Source: Magnaporthiopsis rhizophila (lineage: Eukaryota; Ascomycota; Sordariomycetes; Magnaporthales; Magnaporthaceae). From it: 16,204 nucleotides of DNA. The notes under the pieces are model-generated. The model was not told where the DNA came from. It ran no database searches and saw nothing but the letters and a program-made list of their open reading frames with translations. A program made the translations under genes and the position numbers. Where the stretch lies: positions 1 to 16,204 of the forward strand of contig PYSS01000252.1 in NCBI GenBank assembly GCA_003049465.1, given 5' to 3'. This document shows, piece by piece, positions 1 through 9,018 of this stretch (positions within the stretch are counted from its first letter, which is position 1; each line of letters begins with the position of its first letter).

Positions 1-41
<41 letters not shown>
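1..41. repeat. Poly-A run (A41) at the left window edge
   Basis: There are 41 consecutive A, followed by a short GA run. It sits 24 bases beyond the stop of the minus-strand gene, on whose strand it reads as poly-T, so it is not an mRNA poly(A) tail of that gene. It is probably a genomic homopolymer at which an assembly stopped. Confidence 0.9.
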
Positions 42-44
<3 letters not shown>

Positions 45-64
45 AGAGAAAATAAGCAGCGTAA

Positions 65-3000
65 TTAGGCCCTGTGAGTGCCGCCATCACCAGCATAGCC
101 ACCGTGGGTGCCATACACAGAGTGGCCATGATGGCCACCGGCGGCATGCGTGCTGTATGGGTCGGTGTGGCTTGTGCTAGCATAGCTGGGGATGGTCACA
201 TCGTAGGTGTCGTAGCGACCAGCGCTGACGGCGCCACCGTGACCGATGTGGTGGTGGTGGGGACTTGCGTGCAGGCCGTAGGCGCCACCAGCACTGCGAG
301 TTGAGTGGCCGGGTGACCTTGTGTCGTAGATGCTCGACGAAAGTGTCGAGATCCGGAGCCCTGAGCCAGGAGAAGACGACGGTTTGCCGAGCCCGGGCGA
401 AAGTGTGCGTGTGCTGCTCGTCGGATAGGACGCAGCCCACGACGAGCTTGGGGGCAGGGAGCGTGGGCTTGGCAGGCCATGATCCATGTGGGTGTGGTGG
501 TGGCCGTGCGCGGTGGCGATGCTGACGTAGCCCGCAGCCATAGAGGGATCTGTGGCTGTCGTCGCCGAGACCGGCGTCGGTGGAAGGCCAGAGTATGTAA
601 CAGCCGGCAAAGCAGGCAGACTGACCGGGGTGACGAGGTGGTGGGTCGGGGCCGGGGCGGGGTGGTGCGCAGGGAGGACCGACGGAGGACTGTAGCTGTA
701 CTTGGACACGATCTTCCTCAGGGCCGTCTCCAGGACCTTCCACGAGAACACCTTGATATCTTTCTCGATGTTGCGCGGCTTAGGGTTGCCGAAACCCATG
801 ATGACCTTGAAGAAATCCTCCGTGTCGCGGCGGTTTTTGCTGACCGTGATGGGCTTATTCCCTTCCAGGTTGCGCCGGATCCGATTCTTCTCCTCGACGT
901 CGAACTTGTTGTTCCTGGGCGGCACGATCAGCCGCTCGAGCAGGTAGATGGCATCCACCGACGTGACGAAGCAGTCCTTCCTCTCGGCCCACCAGATGCA
1001 GCTGATGCAGATGGCGTTGGGCGGCCGGTCCCCAACGGGCACGGGTTTGCAGTAGGCCGCGAGCTGGGAGCCCGTCTGCTTCTTGGTGAACATGACGATG
1101 CGACGCTTGTTGGCCCACTCCTCCTGGGTCCAGCTGTTGATGTCCGCCATGCTGTTGAGCTCGTCGGGCCTCATTATCAGCTCCGCCTTGCGTGGGGGCG
1201 GCGCCGCGCCTGCCCAGCCGGTCGAGTAGATACCGTTGCCGTAGCCGTGACTCTGCGCCGAGGCGGCGAGGATGCTGGTGCGCGTCAGGTTGGACGAGCC
1301 CGGCTCGGCATGGTGCGACACCCTCGGCGACATTGTGACGGTCTGCCTCATCATGCTGCCCTGCGAGTGCGCAAGCGCGGCCTCGCGCACAATGTCATAT
1401 CTCTCGGACGCATCCTGGGACCCATAGGCCGACCAGGCCCCCGAGCTCTGCCGCAGACTCGGCGGTCGGTACTGGTCTCCAAAGGATACCCGGCTCCTGT
1501 AAGAGCCAAGCATGTCTTCGCTTCCTTGGTTGTATGCAGTGGCGGCGGCGGCGTTGTTGGCGTCGTCGTCTGTCTGCATGTGCGGGGCGTCTGTGGGAAT
1601 CTGTGTCTCGGCGAAGGGGACTCCAGAGACAGGAGTGTAGGGATAGGTATTTGTAGTCGCGTCCGACGAGATGCCGTGGGTATGCAGCTGATCTTGTTGG
1701 TGCGGCTGGTGCTGGTCATGGTGCTGGTGCTGTACTGGGCTGGCGATGTCTGATGTCCGGACAGTCAAGTGCGGCGGGTGCGGGATGTGATGGTTTTGTT
1801 GCTGCCGCTGCTGGTCCTGATGCATCTGTTGAGGCTGCGGCTGGACGGTGGGTGTAGTCGGAGTGCTGTGGGCGTCCACGTGGGCGTGCGGCCCAGTCTT
1901 GTGCCTGGCGTCCTCACGCGGCTGACCCGGGTCACCGGTCGCACCGACACTACTGGATAGCGGGCCGCCATGCGCATGCGCGTCATCTAGGTGATAAGTA
2001 AACGTGCCGCCGCTCACCACGCGCGCCATGCCGTCGCTCCCGCCGTCCACATAGAGCGTCAGGGGAACGCTGGCGGGCGACGCGCAGTTGGTGAGCATAA
2101 ACTGCGGCGCCACGGCCGTGACGCTGAAGAGCCAGGCGCTGCCGTCCTCGCACGACATGCCGCTCTTGCGCACGTCGACTTCACACTTTTGCGATCCGAA
2201 CGTCGCGTACATGTAGTCGGCGCATGTCGTCAGGTCCAGCTGGCTCGAGACTTTGAACATGACCCTTGTGCCCGACGGTCCAACCATCGGATGGCCTGAG
2301 AGGACGGCGAGGACTGAGCCGGCGGACGAGTCGTCCGCGGGCGAGCTCGCCTCATATTGCACAGGTGCGGTGGCATTGTTGGAGGAAAATGCGATGTTGT
2401 TGATCTGCTGCGGCGTCGCGTGGTCCGTCGGATGGCTGGAGAAGGATTGAGGCGAAAATTGCGAGTAGGGAGACTCGACGAACCCTGGAAGCCATGTTGA
2501 AAAAGCACGACTGGTCAGCGTCCATGATGTTCGCGCCAACGCTGAAAATGGAGCGATCCCATTCGCCAGATTTGCTCCCCTGTCACCGCGGTTGCATCCC
2601 GCCTTGCATGCATTGCCAACGATGGCTTGATGCAGGGGGGTCGGTCCGGCTGTTGGTCGACACTCTGCAAATTGACCGAGCCGCGGGGTCGCAGAGGACG
2701 AATCACATCGCGTCGCCGCCGCACTGCCTACAGAGGCCGGCAAAAACGGCCACCACCCGCGCACCCCAAGCCACAACGTGAAACCAAGGAAGGATTCTGC
2801 TCTTGGGACGACTCACCATGAACCTGGGACGGCTGAGGCTTGTATGCCGACATGGACATGGCCCCCGAAGCCGCCTCTTCCTCGTATGCTAAAGTCACCG
2901 TGTCTGGCGACTCAAGCTCCTCGTCCACGATTATGGGCCTCTGTGAGTGAAAGCCAGGCTGCAGATTGACAGATGCAAAGTCAGCGATACGATCCTTGGG

Positions 3001-3319
3001 TGAAAACTAGGCCTTCTCCGGCCAAAAAGTAAACCCCTGGCCTCCGCCACAGGTCGCATCCCCACAAGGCTGCCTAGACCTCTTCTCGGACCCGACAGTG
3101 TCCAAAACAAAACCACGGCTCAGATCTTTGGAGCAGGGCTGAGGCCTACGGTTGTTGGCCTCGCCCACAAAACCTGGCAACTGGGGCTGTGTTGCCGCCT
3201 TGGGTCGTGTTGCCCACATGCCAATATTTCGGACGGATGGGAAAGGCTGCAAGGAAAAAAATGTCTTGACTCACATCGAAGAGCTTGTAAGAAAACTGCT
3301 CGAACTTTGGTGCAGACAT
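65..3319 (-). CDS. medA: Medusa-family (MedA/Acr1/Ren1/Acon-3-like) developmental regulator, three exons
   Basis: Joined exons 3319-3275, 2958-2817 and 2484-65 give 2607 nt (868 residues plus TAA). The ATG is directly preceded by an in-frame TGA; its -3 base is T, a weak context. The start reads MSAPKFEQFSYKLFD. Regions by residue: 118-228 conserved N-terminal region; 276-332 Gln/His-rich; 509-662 family core with motifs RPPNAICISCIWWAE (549-563), NRIRRNLEG (596-604) and NPKPRNIEKDIKVF (629-642); 663-868 low-complexity Ser/Pro/Gly/His tail. Recognition rests on the core. Known relatives control conidiophore form and spore production (Aspergillus MedA, Fusarium Ren1, Magnaporthe Acr1, Neurospora acon-3) and are thought to be nuclear transcription regulators. 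No signal peptide, membrane segment or classical zinc finger is visible. The symbol is by family, not proven orthology. The long third exon is uninterrupted and the family call is firm; the N-terminal exons are inferred from splice signals. Confidence 0.88.
686..1147 (-). other. medA: Medusa-family core domain (residues 509-662)
   Basis: This is the family-defining part, uninterrupted by low complexity. It starts at ADINSWTQEEWANKRRIV and includes ICISCIWWAERKDCFVTSVD, an YLLERLIVPP helix and the basic NRIRRNLEGNKPITVSKNRR segment. It ends with DFFKVIMGFGNPKPRNIEKD, then VFSWKVLETALRKIVSKYS. Basic clusters could contact DNA or act in nuclear import, but no structure-based assignment can be made here. 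I believe this corresponds to the fungal domain of unknown function DUF7082; a profile search would settle that. Confidence 0.85.
1676..1846 (-). repeat. Gln/His-rich low-complexity coding tract
   Basis: Residues 276-332 are dominated by Q, H and P (for example QPQPQQMHQDQQRQQQNHH, then QHQHHDQHQPHQQDQLH). The DNA is a degenerate run of CAG/CAA/CAC/CAT codons on the minus strand, so slippage could alter its length. Glutamine-rich segments are often activation or interaction regions; relatives of this family are also described as glutamine-rich. Confidence 0.8.
1988..2320 (-). other. medA: Conserved N-terminal region of the medusa-family protein (residues 118-228)
   Basis: This non-repetitive block runs from GSVLAVLSGHPMVGPSG to GGTFTYHL and alternates hydrophobic residues as expected for beta strands. 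A glycine turn (PSGTRVMFKV) is followed by ATFGSQKCEVDV and then a WLFSVTAVAP stretch. The pattern recalls immunoglobulin-like IPT/TIG folds of transcription factors, but that is my inference. The flanks are low complexity, so this is a separate folded unit. Confidence 0.5.
2485..2816 (-). other. medA: Intron 2 (332 nt, phase 1)
   Basis: The donor is GTGAGT (2816-2811) and the acceptor is TTCCAG ending at 2485. A CGCTGAC branch motif (2520-2514) puts the branch A 30 nt from the acceptor. The G left by exon 2 joins GG of exon 3 to make a Gly codon, then FVESPYSQ continues. The third-exon frame happens to stay open through most of the intron (to about 2776). A gene caller could therefore wrongly add about 97 N-terminal residues. 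Both introns share the same heptamer branch sequence. Confidence 0.8.
2817..2958 (-). other. medA: Exon 2 of the medusa-family gene
   Basis: This 142-nt exon supplies residues 16-62 plus the first base of codon 63. It carries an acidic patch (VDEELESPDTVTLAYEEEA) followed by a SAYKPQPSQVH stretch. It begins after the CTGCAG acceptor in phase 0 and ends in phase 1 before GTGAGT. Its frame would stop at 2728-2730 if the next intron were kept. Confidence 0.75.
2959..3274 (-). other. medA: Intron 1 (316 nt, phase 0)
   Basis: On the minus strand it starts with GTGAGT (3274-3269) and ends with CTGCAG at 2959. A CGCTGAC branch motif (2986-2980) places the branch A about 22 nt from the acceptor. Read through without splicing, the frame meets a TAG after about 43 codons, so retention would truncate the protein. 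A second acceptor (CACAG ending at 2941) lies 18 nt further on and keeps the same frame. Confidence 0.65.
3275..3319 (-). other. medA: Exon 1 of the medusa-family gene
   Basis: This 45-nt exon encodes 15 residues, MSAPKFEQFSYKLFD, and ends in phase 0 right before a consensus GTGAGT donor. A TGA lies immediately 5' of the ATG in the same frame, so the reading frame cannot extend upstream without another splice. Small first coding exons are common in ascomycete regulators. The exon is inferred from the splice donor and clean phase match, not from homology I can quote. Confidence 0.68.
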
Positions 3320-3597
3320 TCAAGCGAGTGTCCCGAGAGTTCTCGTGGACAAGTGTGTGTGTATTAGGGCGGTATTAGGGGTCGGCCGGGACGGGAAATC
3401 AACTCCTGCTCCCTACACAGGTACTGGGCGGCTAGGGTAATGTTTTGTTGTCTGGGAACGACGAATTCGATGTTCTGGAGACTCGTGGAAGGTCGTCAGT
3501 TCTCTGGATGATATGTCTTTGAATCTTTGCCCCGGCGCCACGGTGATTGAGATACACGTCTCACGCTAAAAGGAAGCAGGAATGGTGCGATTTGCAG

Positions 3598-3609
3598 TGT
3601 TTATAAACA
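3598..3609. promoter_or_regulatory. Perfect 12-bp palindrome TGTTTATAAACA (TATA / forkhead-like site)
   Basis: The palindrome holds TATAAA on either strand and two overlapping forkhead-type cores (ATAAACA). On the minus strand it is correctly placed to be the TATA box of the medusa-family gene, with a leader of roughly 230-250 nt. Function is inferred from position and motif only. Confidence 0.35.
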
Positions 3610-3829
3610 ATGTAGGGCCATCGGGTAATGTGCGAGGACAGAATTCCAGTTGGTGAATTGTAAGGATGGACTGGACTCGAGGCAGGCCCATTAGGCTACC
3701 AAGGTGAGACTGGTCTCGGACGCGCAGGGCCAAAACAGGCCGGGGAACGCGGGTTTTCTTCCATTTTGAGGGAAAAATGACAAGCAAGAACGTACATTAT
3801 TAGGCCCGCTCCGCTCTGTTCAGTTAATT

Positions 3830-3834
3830 ATTGG
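3830..3834 (-). promoter_or_regulatory. CCAAT box
   Basis: ATTGG on the plus strand reads CCAAT on the minus strand, about 225 nt upstream of the TATA-like palindrome. This is a plausible binding site for the fungal HAP/CBF complex; the pentamer alone is common by chance. Confidence 0.25.
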
Positions 3835-3920
3835 TAGTAGCTTTGCTAAACGTGGTTTGGTGCAAGAGACTCGTCGTTGTGTCGCTGGCGCTTGGAGGAA
3901 GAAATGCGGCGATAATTATT

Positions 3921-3925
3921 ATTGG
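3921..3925 (-). promoter_or_regulatory. Second CCAAT box
   Basis: This is another minus-strand CCAAT, about 90 nt further upstream in a locally AT-rich patch. Paired CCAAT boxes strengthen a promoter reading slightly. Confidence 0.22.
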
Positions 3926-4631
3926 AGTCGGGACGAGGGATCTGTGCTTGAGTTATGCAGCCCACGGAAGCTCCTGTATTTCTGGAGACAAATAAAAACT
4001 TTTTGTCAGTCTATCGGAATTCTCTGGGTGTTCCGCTGCTGCTATGGGAAAACACGGTCGATGTCATGGCGAGGGTCCCGTACGAAGTGCAGTGTGGTGT
4101 GTCCTACGCTGGGCTTCTTGCGTGGATGTGATATTCTGCGGACAATGATAGCAAGCGATGGGCGCACGGTGGCCACGCACATCTGGGTTGGGGCGGGGGG
4201 AGCCACGGAGAAAGGAGCCGGACGCCAGCAGCCAAGGCAAGAACGTGGTTGCCTGAGGCGAGAGGAATGACAGAGTTGTCGACGGGAAAAGTATCCTGGG
4301 GGAGGAAGAGAAGAGAAGAGGCACATATGCAAGTGACCAGCGAGACAGCCGGGTGAAGTAGGAGGCTGGCTGGCACCAGGACGAGTTCAGAAAGAGGAGA
4401 CAGGGGCTCCAGATCAGGGAGGGACGGAGCAAGGGCAATCGAGAAGAACGAGCGCATATCTTGGTCGGCAAAAAAGATAGAGCACGTCCAAGCCGTCATG
4501 GCATGACTAGAGCAGGGGCGCGTTTGGTGCTTTTCTCTCTCCCCTGCGCCGGCCGTGCTGTCTCTCTCGTCTCTCCCTTGGGTTGCGTGGGTGGGGGACG
4601 CGCGGAATGTGTGTCTTGCTGGTGCTGCTGG

Positions 4632-4657
4632 TCCTGGTGTCCTGGTGTCCTGGTGTC
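4632..4657. repeat. Short tandem repeat (TCCTGGTG) x3.25
   Basis: Three exact 8-bp copies (4632-4639, 4640-4647, 4648-4655) are followed by two matching bases. It is too short to be a coding repeat or a regulatory array of known type. Confidence 0.85.
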
Positions 4658-5058
4658 GGGGACGCTCGTCCGTCGTCTATCCACATCTTGTGGGTGACGT
4701 TGGGGTGCCTGCCAGGAGGCGAAAAGACAAGAGACCAGCTCGGGCCAAGAGAGGCATGGAGGCGCTCTCCCTGGCTGGCACTCCCGCGTGTGCAAAAGCC
4801 CTAGCCCAGATAGGGACCGGCGATGCGCATCATACGGGGTGGGAATGAGCTCGGGAGGGAGGCCGGGGTGGGAGAGGAGGGGTGGGGGAATCACTCGTCG
4901 CGGCGCCCAGAGAGTCATGGGGCTTGGGTGGGAGGCTTGTGCCCACTGCCTCGACCTTTGGGATGGGTAGCAGGCCACCTAGTTGACAGGGACAGGGAGG
5001 TTGTGTGGTAGCGTGGCTGGCGCGAAGGTGGAAATTGTTTCCCACTTGGAAGCGAAAG

Positions 5059-5089
5059 AAAAAAAAATAAAAAAATAAAAAAATAAAAA
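5059..5089. repeat. A-rich octamer repeat (AAAAAAAT)n
   Basis: An A-tract is interrupted by T at 5068, 5076 and 5084, giving an exact 8-bp period. Such poly(dA:dT) stretches keep nucleosomes away and may mark open chromatin upstream of the medusa-family gene. Confidence 0.8.
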
Positions 5090-7239
5090 GGAAGGAAAAA
5101 GCGAAACAGCCCCGATCTATTCCTCCGGGAAGAAAGAGGGGTGACAGATTCCAGCGGATGACGGCTCAACTCTCAACTGCCAGTTGACAAAATTGTGGTG
5201 ACAAAAACTGGACCCGGTCCACTGCCGGTAGTGCGCAGAAGCGGGTGCCGGGGGACCCCCCGGACACAAAGTCCGAGCGAGCCTGGACAGGGTAGGTGGA
5301 AATCTGGCAGGCATCCTCGCCTTCGTTTGCAACCTCTGGAGAGGGATGTTTCTGTGTTTCCGATGATAAAAGCCAATGGTCACGACCGCAGAGGGAAACG
5401 AGGACGGTTTATTGGGGCATCTCAGGGAGGGAGAAAGGCCGTGAACGAGGGCGGGCAAGAAGAGGAGGGTGAAGGGCGGAAAAAAACTGTGTGCATGCAT
5501 GCATCAAGGCGGGACTTTGCTGCCTCCACCTACCTCTGGGCGACTCGGTATTTGGAGGCCAGCCAAATGGATAGGTACCGGCAAAGGGCCTAGTCTGGTG
5601 CGTCGTGCCTTCCCGCTGCCTGCGGCCTAATAGACGGGCGGAGGTGGTTGTTAGTCGCGACACAGCAAAAAGGGTGTGAGTTGAGTTCGTACGGCGACCC
5701 CTGGGGGTGGACGTATCGCGCCCCGTCCGTCTGTGGACACGAGAAAGAGGCCCACTCCAACCAATCCAGCAGCGAGCGAGCCCGTTTGCGACGTTCAGTT
5801 GGACAGTTGGAAACGGGGACAGTACTGACAGGGGGGGTCGCGAATGGTCGCTGGGGGGTGGGGTGGAGCTGGAGACCAGTCAGTCTGGCCCTCGGCACCC
5901 TTGCAAGAGGCGGCGGCGGTTCTTGCACGCTATCGCACCCGCACGCCCTTCAATAATCCGTCGAATATGGGATGGCGCGAAGGGCTCTCCACTTACAGGG
6001 CGCGCTGGAATCGTGTTTTGGAAATGCCGGTGCCCTTGTAAACGCGCCTGTAGCCTGTCGTTGTCGTTGGCTTATTGCGAGGCGGGCGGAGCACGACGGC
6101 CAGTAGCCCTCCTCCTGGCCCTCTCCTGGAAAGAGCGAGGGTAGGGATTGGGGTGCCTTTGCTGGCGGGGAACGTCCGGGCAGATCGAGCAATCGATATC
6201 GATCTTTGCCCTTTAAACCCTACCGGTCAGCTCCGGACCAGTTTCCTGAGGGAATGTCAGAGCAGCCGGCGGCGGGCGGTATCGGCTCTCTCCACGCCGT
6301 GGTCGGAGTGGTGCGGGCGTCACTAGTCAGGTCCTCTGCTTGGCGCAAAACCAACGATAACTCGGCGGCTCTAATTTTCCTGTCTGTCAAGGCCGCCGGC
6401 GTCGATCCTTAGACGGAGAAAAAAAGAATAAAATAAAGCTCCTACGATCCGGGCTGGGCTTGACAAGCCCGAAAATGATCCGACCGATGTATTTCGACTC
6501 CCTATCGCGCAATATCCCCCGGTTAGCTTGCATGTAAATCCCAGCACAGGACCAATAGCCGCCACCGACTGCAGGGGAAGAAGTAAAGGGAGCTAGGCCG
6601 GAATCGCGGCGCGCTAGCTCTCCCCCGTTCCTATTCCTGGCGCCCTTCTTTTGGGTGGGAAGGGGCCAGTGCAGTCGGATGCTGAGAGTGACCGCACGAT
6701 TATTGCCAACGGCAGCTAATCCCATCATGCTCCCTTCGAGAGGCGTTTGACCAAGACCCAGCCGGGATCAGCCTCCAGGGGCAGCACCGTGCGTGCTTCC
6801 TCTCAGAGAGCCGCCCAGCTCGGCAAGGACAACCTCCCTTCGAAGGCTATCATTCGTCTACCGGCAACAAGGGGGGAAATATGGAAATTGGCGTGGAGCT
6901 GACCGAGGAGATGGGCTTATTGGGATCTCTGTGTGGCTCCCTCGCAACAGGGATTCGATATCACCCGCAGCGTCCAAGGTGGTGCGCGTCGGGGTCTGCC
7001 CACAGAGAGCTATTCGTTATCTCTCACGCGCGCATGATCTGCACGCCAGCTTGACCGTGTCCGAGTCCGGTGCTCGAAGTTGGCTTCGCGAGTGGAGTGG
7101 TCGATCTTGTGCCCACGCAAGCACACGATGGGCTGGGCTGCGGTGACGGGGAACAGCGTTGGGTGTTTTGTTCCACAAGGGAGAGTGGCTGTTGAGCAAT
7201 GAATGAGCGATTACCGTAGATACATCAGGGACGGGCTCC

Positions 7240-7257
7240 GAGAGAGAGAGAGAGAGG
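7240..7257. repeat. GA dinucleotide microsatellite
   Basis: An uninterrupted GA run of about nine units. It is a simple microsatellite, probably length-variable between strains. Confidence 0.85.
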
Positions 7258-7799
7258 GCGAGGGCATCAAAGATTATAGATGCTTCGAATCTCCATCCGC
7301 CATCAGTAGAGCCACCCCTGTCGAAGCATTCTTCTCCCTGTTATACTGGGCTCAGCAAGTAGCAGACTTGTGCAACCACTGCCGCTATCATAATGACCAC
7401 ACTCGCCGTTGCTGCTGTCATGGATAGCGCCGGACCCCATCATAGTCGGACAGCAGAAACGCCTGGCAAAGACGCATGTGGAACAGGCCAGATACTGCAA
7501 TCTAGAGCGTGGCCCTGGGCGCGGCAAGGTGTGGAGGGAGGTCAACAACATGTACATGCCGAGTACCTTGGTTGCCGGATGGACGGCTTTGGGTGCCAGC
7601 ATCCGACTGGGATGATACATGTTGCTTGGACTAGGAGGTCTGTTGCGACGATGCGCATCAGAGCCCTTGGGGCCACCCCCAGGTCTTCCGTTCTGCCCGG
7701 GGTGTGGATAGAAGCGCCCAGTAATACAGCAGCATTGCTGGTACGGGACAGCGTTATTGCTGGATATTGGGTGTGGTTTGACAAGGACGAAAACGGTAG

Positions 7800-7856
7800 T
7801 TTCTTTTTTCTTTTTTCTTTTTTCTTCTTCTTCTTTTTCTTTTTATTTTCTAATTC
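7800..7856. repeat. Pyrimidine tract with (CTTTTTT)3 and (CTT)4
   Basis: C residues at 7803, 7810, 7817 and 7824 give a 7-bp period, followed by CTT units and further T runs. It reads as poly-Phe inside a spurious plus-strand frame. It marks the point where the plus strand changes from purine-rich to pyrimidine-rich. Confidence 0.85.
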
Positions 7857-9018
7857 TGTTCCCTTCTTCTTGGCTTTTTGCCCCGATCGCCATTCTGAGT
7901 GTGGTGGTACTTGGCGATGGCGCCTTTGGCTGGCCATGGGTGGGGTGGCTCGGGTGTATTTCTCGGGCCGGCTTCGTCTGCTTGGGTACTTTGACATCGT
8001 CTCCGACTCGTACGCCCGTACCAATCTCGGCCTGAAAGCTGCCATCCGAATCGTGCCCCGTGTGGACGGCTGGGGGTGGTGCTTGCGGTCGGAAAGGTCT
8101 CCGTGGCCGGGCAGTGCAGGAGACGTTGCTCGTGATTGGGCCACCATGCGTTTTGGTTGCGAGCACTCATGTTACGGTGACGGAGATGACTGCTGCTGCG
8201 CGTGGTGAAGGAAACTCCAAAATTGGAATCCGGAAGGAGCGATGCCCAGAACGAGTGCAGATTTGCACCCGCACCAGCGTACATGTGCGTAGCGCTTCTG
8301 GTTTGTTAACGTCCCCATCCCGTCTGATTCCGCGGGGCAGGAGCGACCCGACGGGAACATGTCACAACCAAGCCGGAATCTCGTTCCATCCCCACCATTT
8401 GGCTTGATTCTTCCTGCTTCATCTTTTTTTCCCTTCCCTCCTTTGGTTATGCAGGCATCCTCACTCCCGTCGTCGGCTTCTCTCTGCTGGCACCGTCTCA
8501 CAATCTTTCAATCTTCGTTTGGGCGATAATACCAACCCGAGTCGTGACGGGCGCCCGCGGCAGAGGAACGTCCTTTGCCATCCGCCCGCCCCAGAAATCC
8601 TCCACCACAATCAAATGTTGCTCCGTTGGTGGCTCTTCCTACGAAGGCGTCAGGCGAGCGGCATGGTGTGACGAGTCAAGGTGAATGTCCTTTGCACATG
8701 GAGGGTCACACCATTATTGTCTTCCCTCTGCGGCAGCTCGGTGCGACTAGAACACACGGCTTGCACTACCGGCCGCACCGCGCTTGCCATCACGCCCCTG
8801 GTGTTACACCCAACTTCTCATCCCCAGGGGCTTCAAGGAGAAGGAAGCCGAACGGAAACGCTGCCAGGCAACGAGACTCCCCCAGAGTCTTGGAGCCCGC
8901 CCATGCTTCATACCTGGGTCCCACAGACGTTAGTCGTTTGTATTGCCGTTTGTCTCTATGACCTACCTCTACTTGCCGCCATACATCCCCACGCCTTCCA
9001 TCTCTGTCTATCATCAAC
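7857..9018. other. Gene-poor stretch, increasingly C/T-rich
   Basis: No supported gene. A CT-rich run at 8408-8445 ends in an acceptor-like TTATGCAG (8448-8455), but no branch motif, donor or coding exon can be paired with it. Open frames here give translations without domains. Confidence 0.45.

Larger units (their letters stand above)
3320..4500 (-). promoter_or_regulatory. Proximal upstream region and presumed 5' leader of the medusa-family gene
   Basis: No coding exon is supported here. The first bases upstream of the ATG contain short CA repeats on the minus strand. A TATA-like palindrome lies about 280 nt from the ATG and two CCAAT boxes lie about 510 and 600 nt from it. Short open frames exist on both strands, but none has recognisable content. 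Transcript ends cannot be seen from sequence. Confidence 0.4.
4501..7799. other. Gene-poor stretch, mostly G/A-rich on the plus strand
   Basis: I see no supported gene. Many short frames overlap on both strands, with translations rich in Arg, Gly, Pro and Ser and without recognisable domains. Purine-rich runs dominate the plus strand (for example around 4850-4890, 5420-5470 and 5825-5870), so the minus strand is C/T-rich, as is common in fungal promoters and leaders. Two overlapping AATAAA motifs lie at 6427-6437. A 12-bp palindrome ATCGATATCGAT lies at 6192-6203. Confidence 0.5.

Noticed and set aside
479..1753. 424-codon open frame on the plus strand inside the medusa-family gene
   Set aside because: It is antisense to the conserved core and Gln/His tract, its translation is Arg/Val/Gly-rich without domains, and it is explained by the codon usage of the real gene.
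2487..2776. N-terminal extension of the long minus-strand frame
   Set aside because: It lies in intron 2: it is not protein-like, and the exon 2 to exon 3 splice restores a better N-terminus.
3363..3381. Two TTAGGG-like units resembling fungal telomere repeat
   Set aside because: Only two imperfectly spaced copies inside a promoter region; no array.
6192..6203. Palindrome ATCGATATCGAT as an operator
   Set aside because: A short palindrome of simple composition with no nearby gene or second copy; noted only in the region description.
7393..8208. 271-codon plus-strand frame
   Set aside because: It runs through a CT microsatellite giving poly-Phe, shows no domain, and overlaps several other frames.
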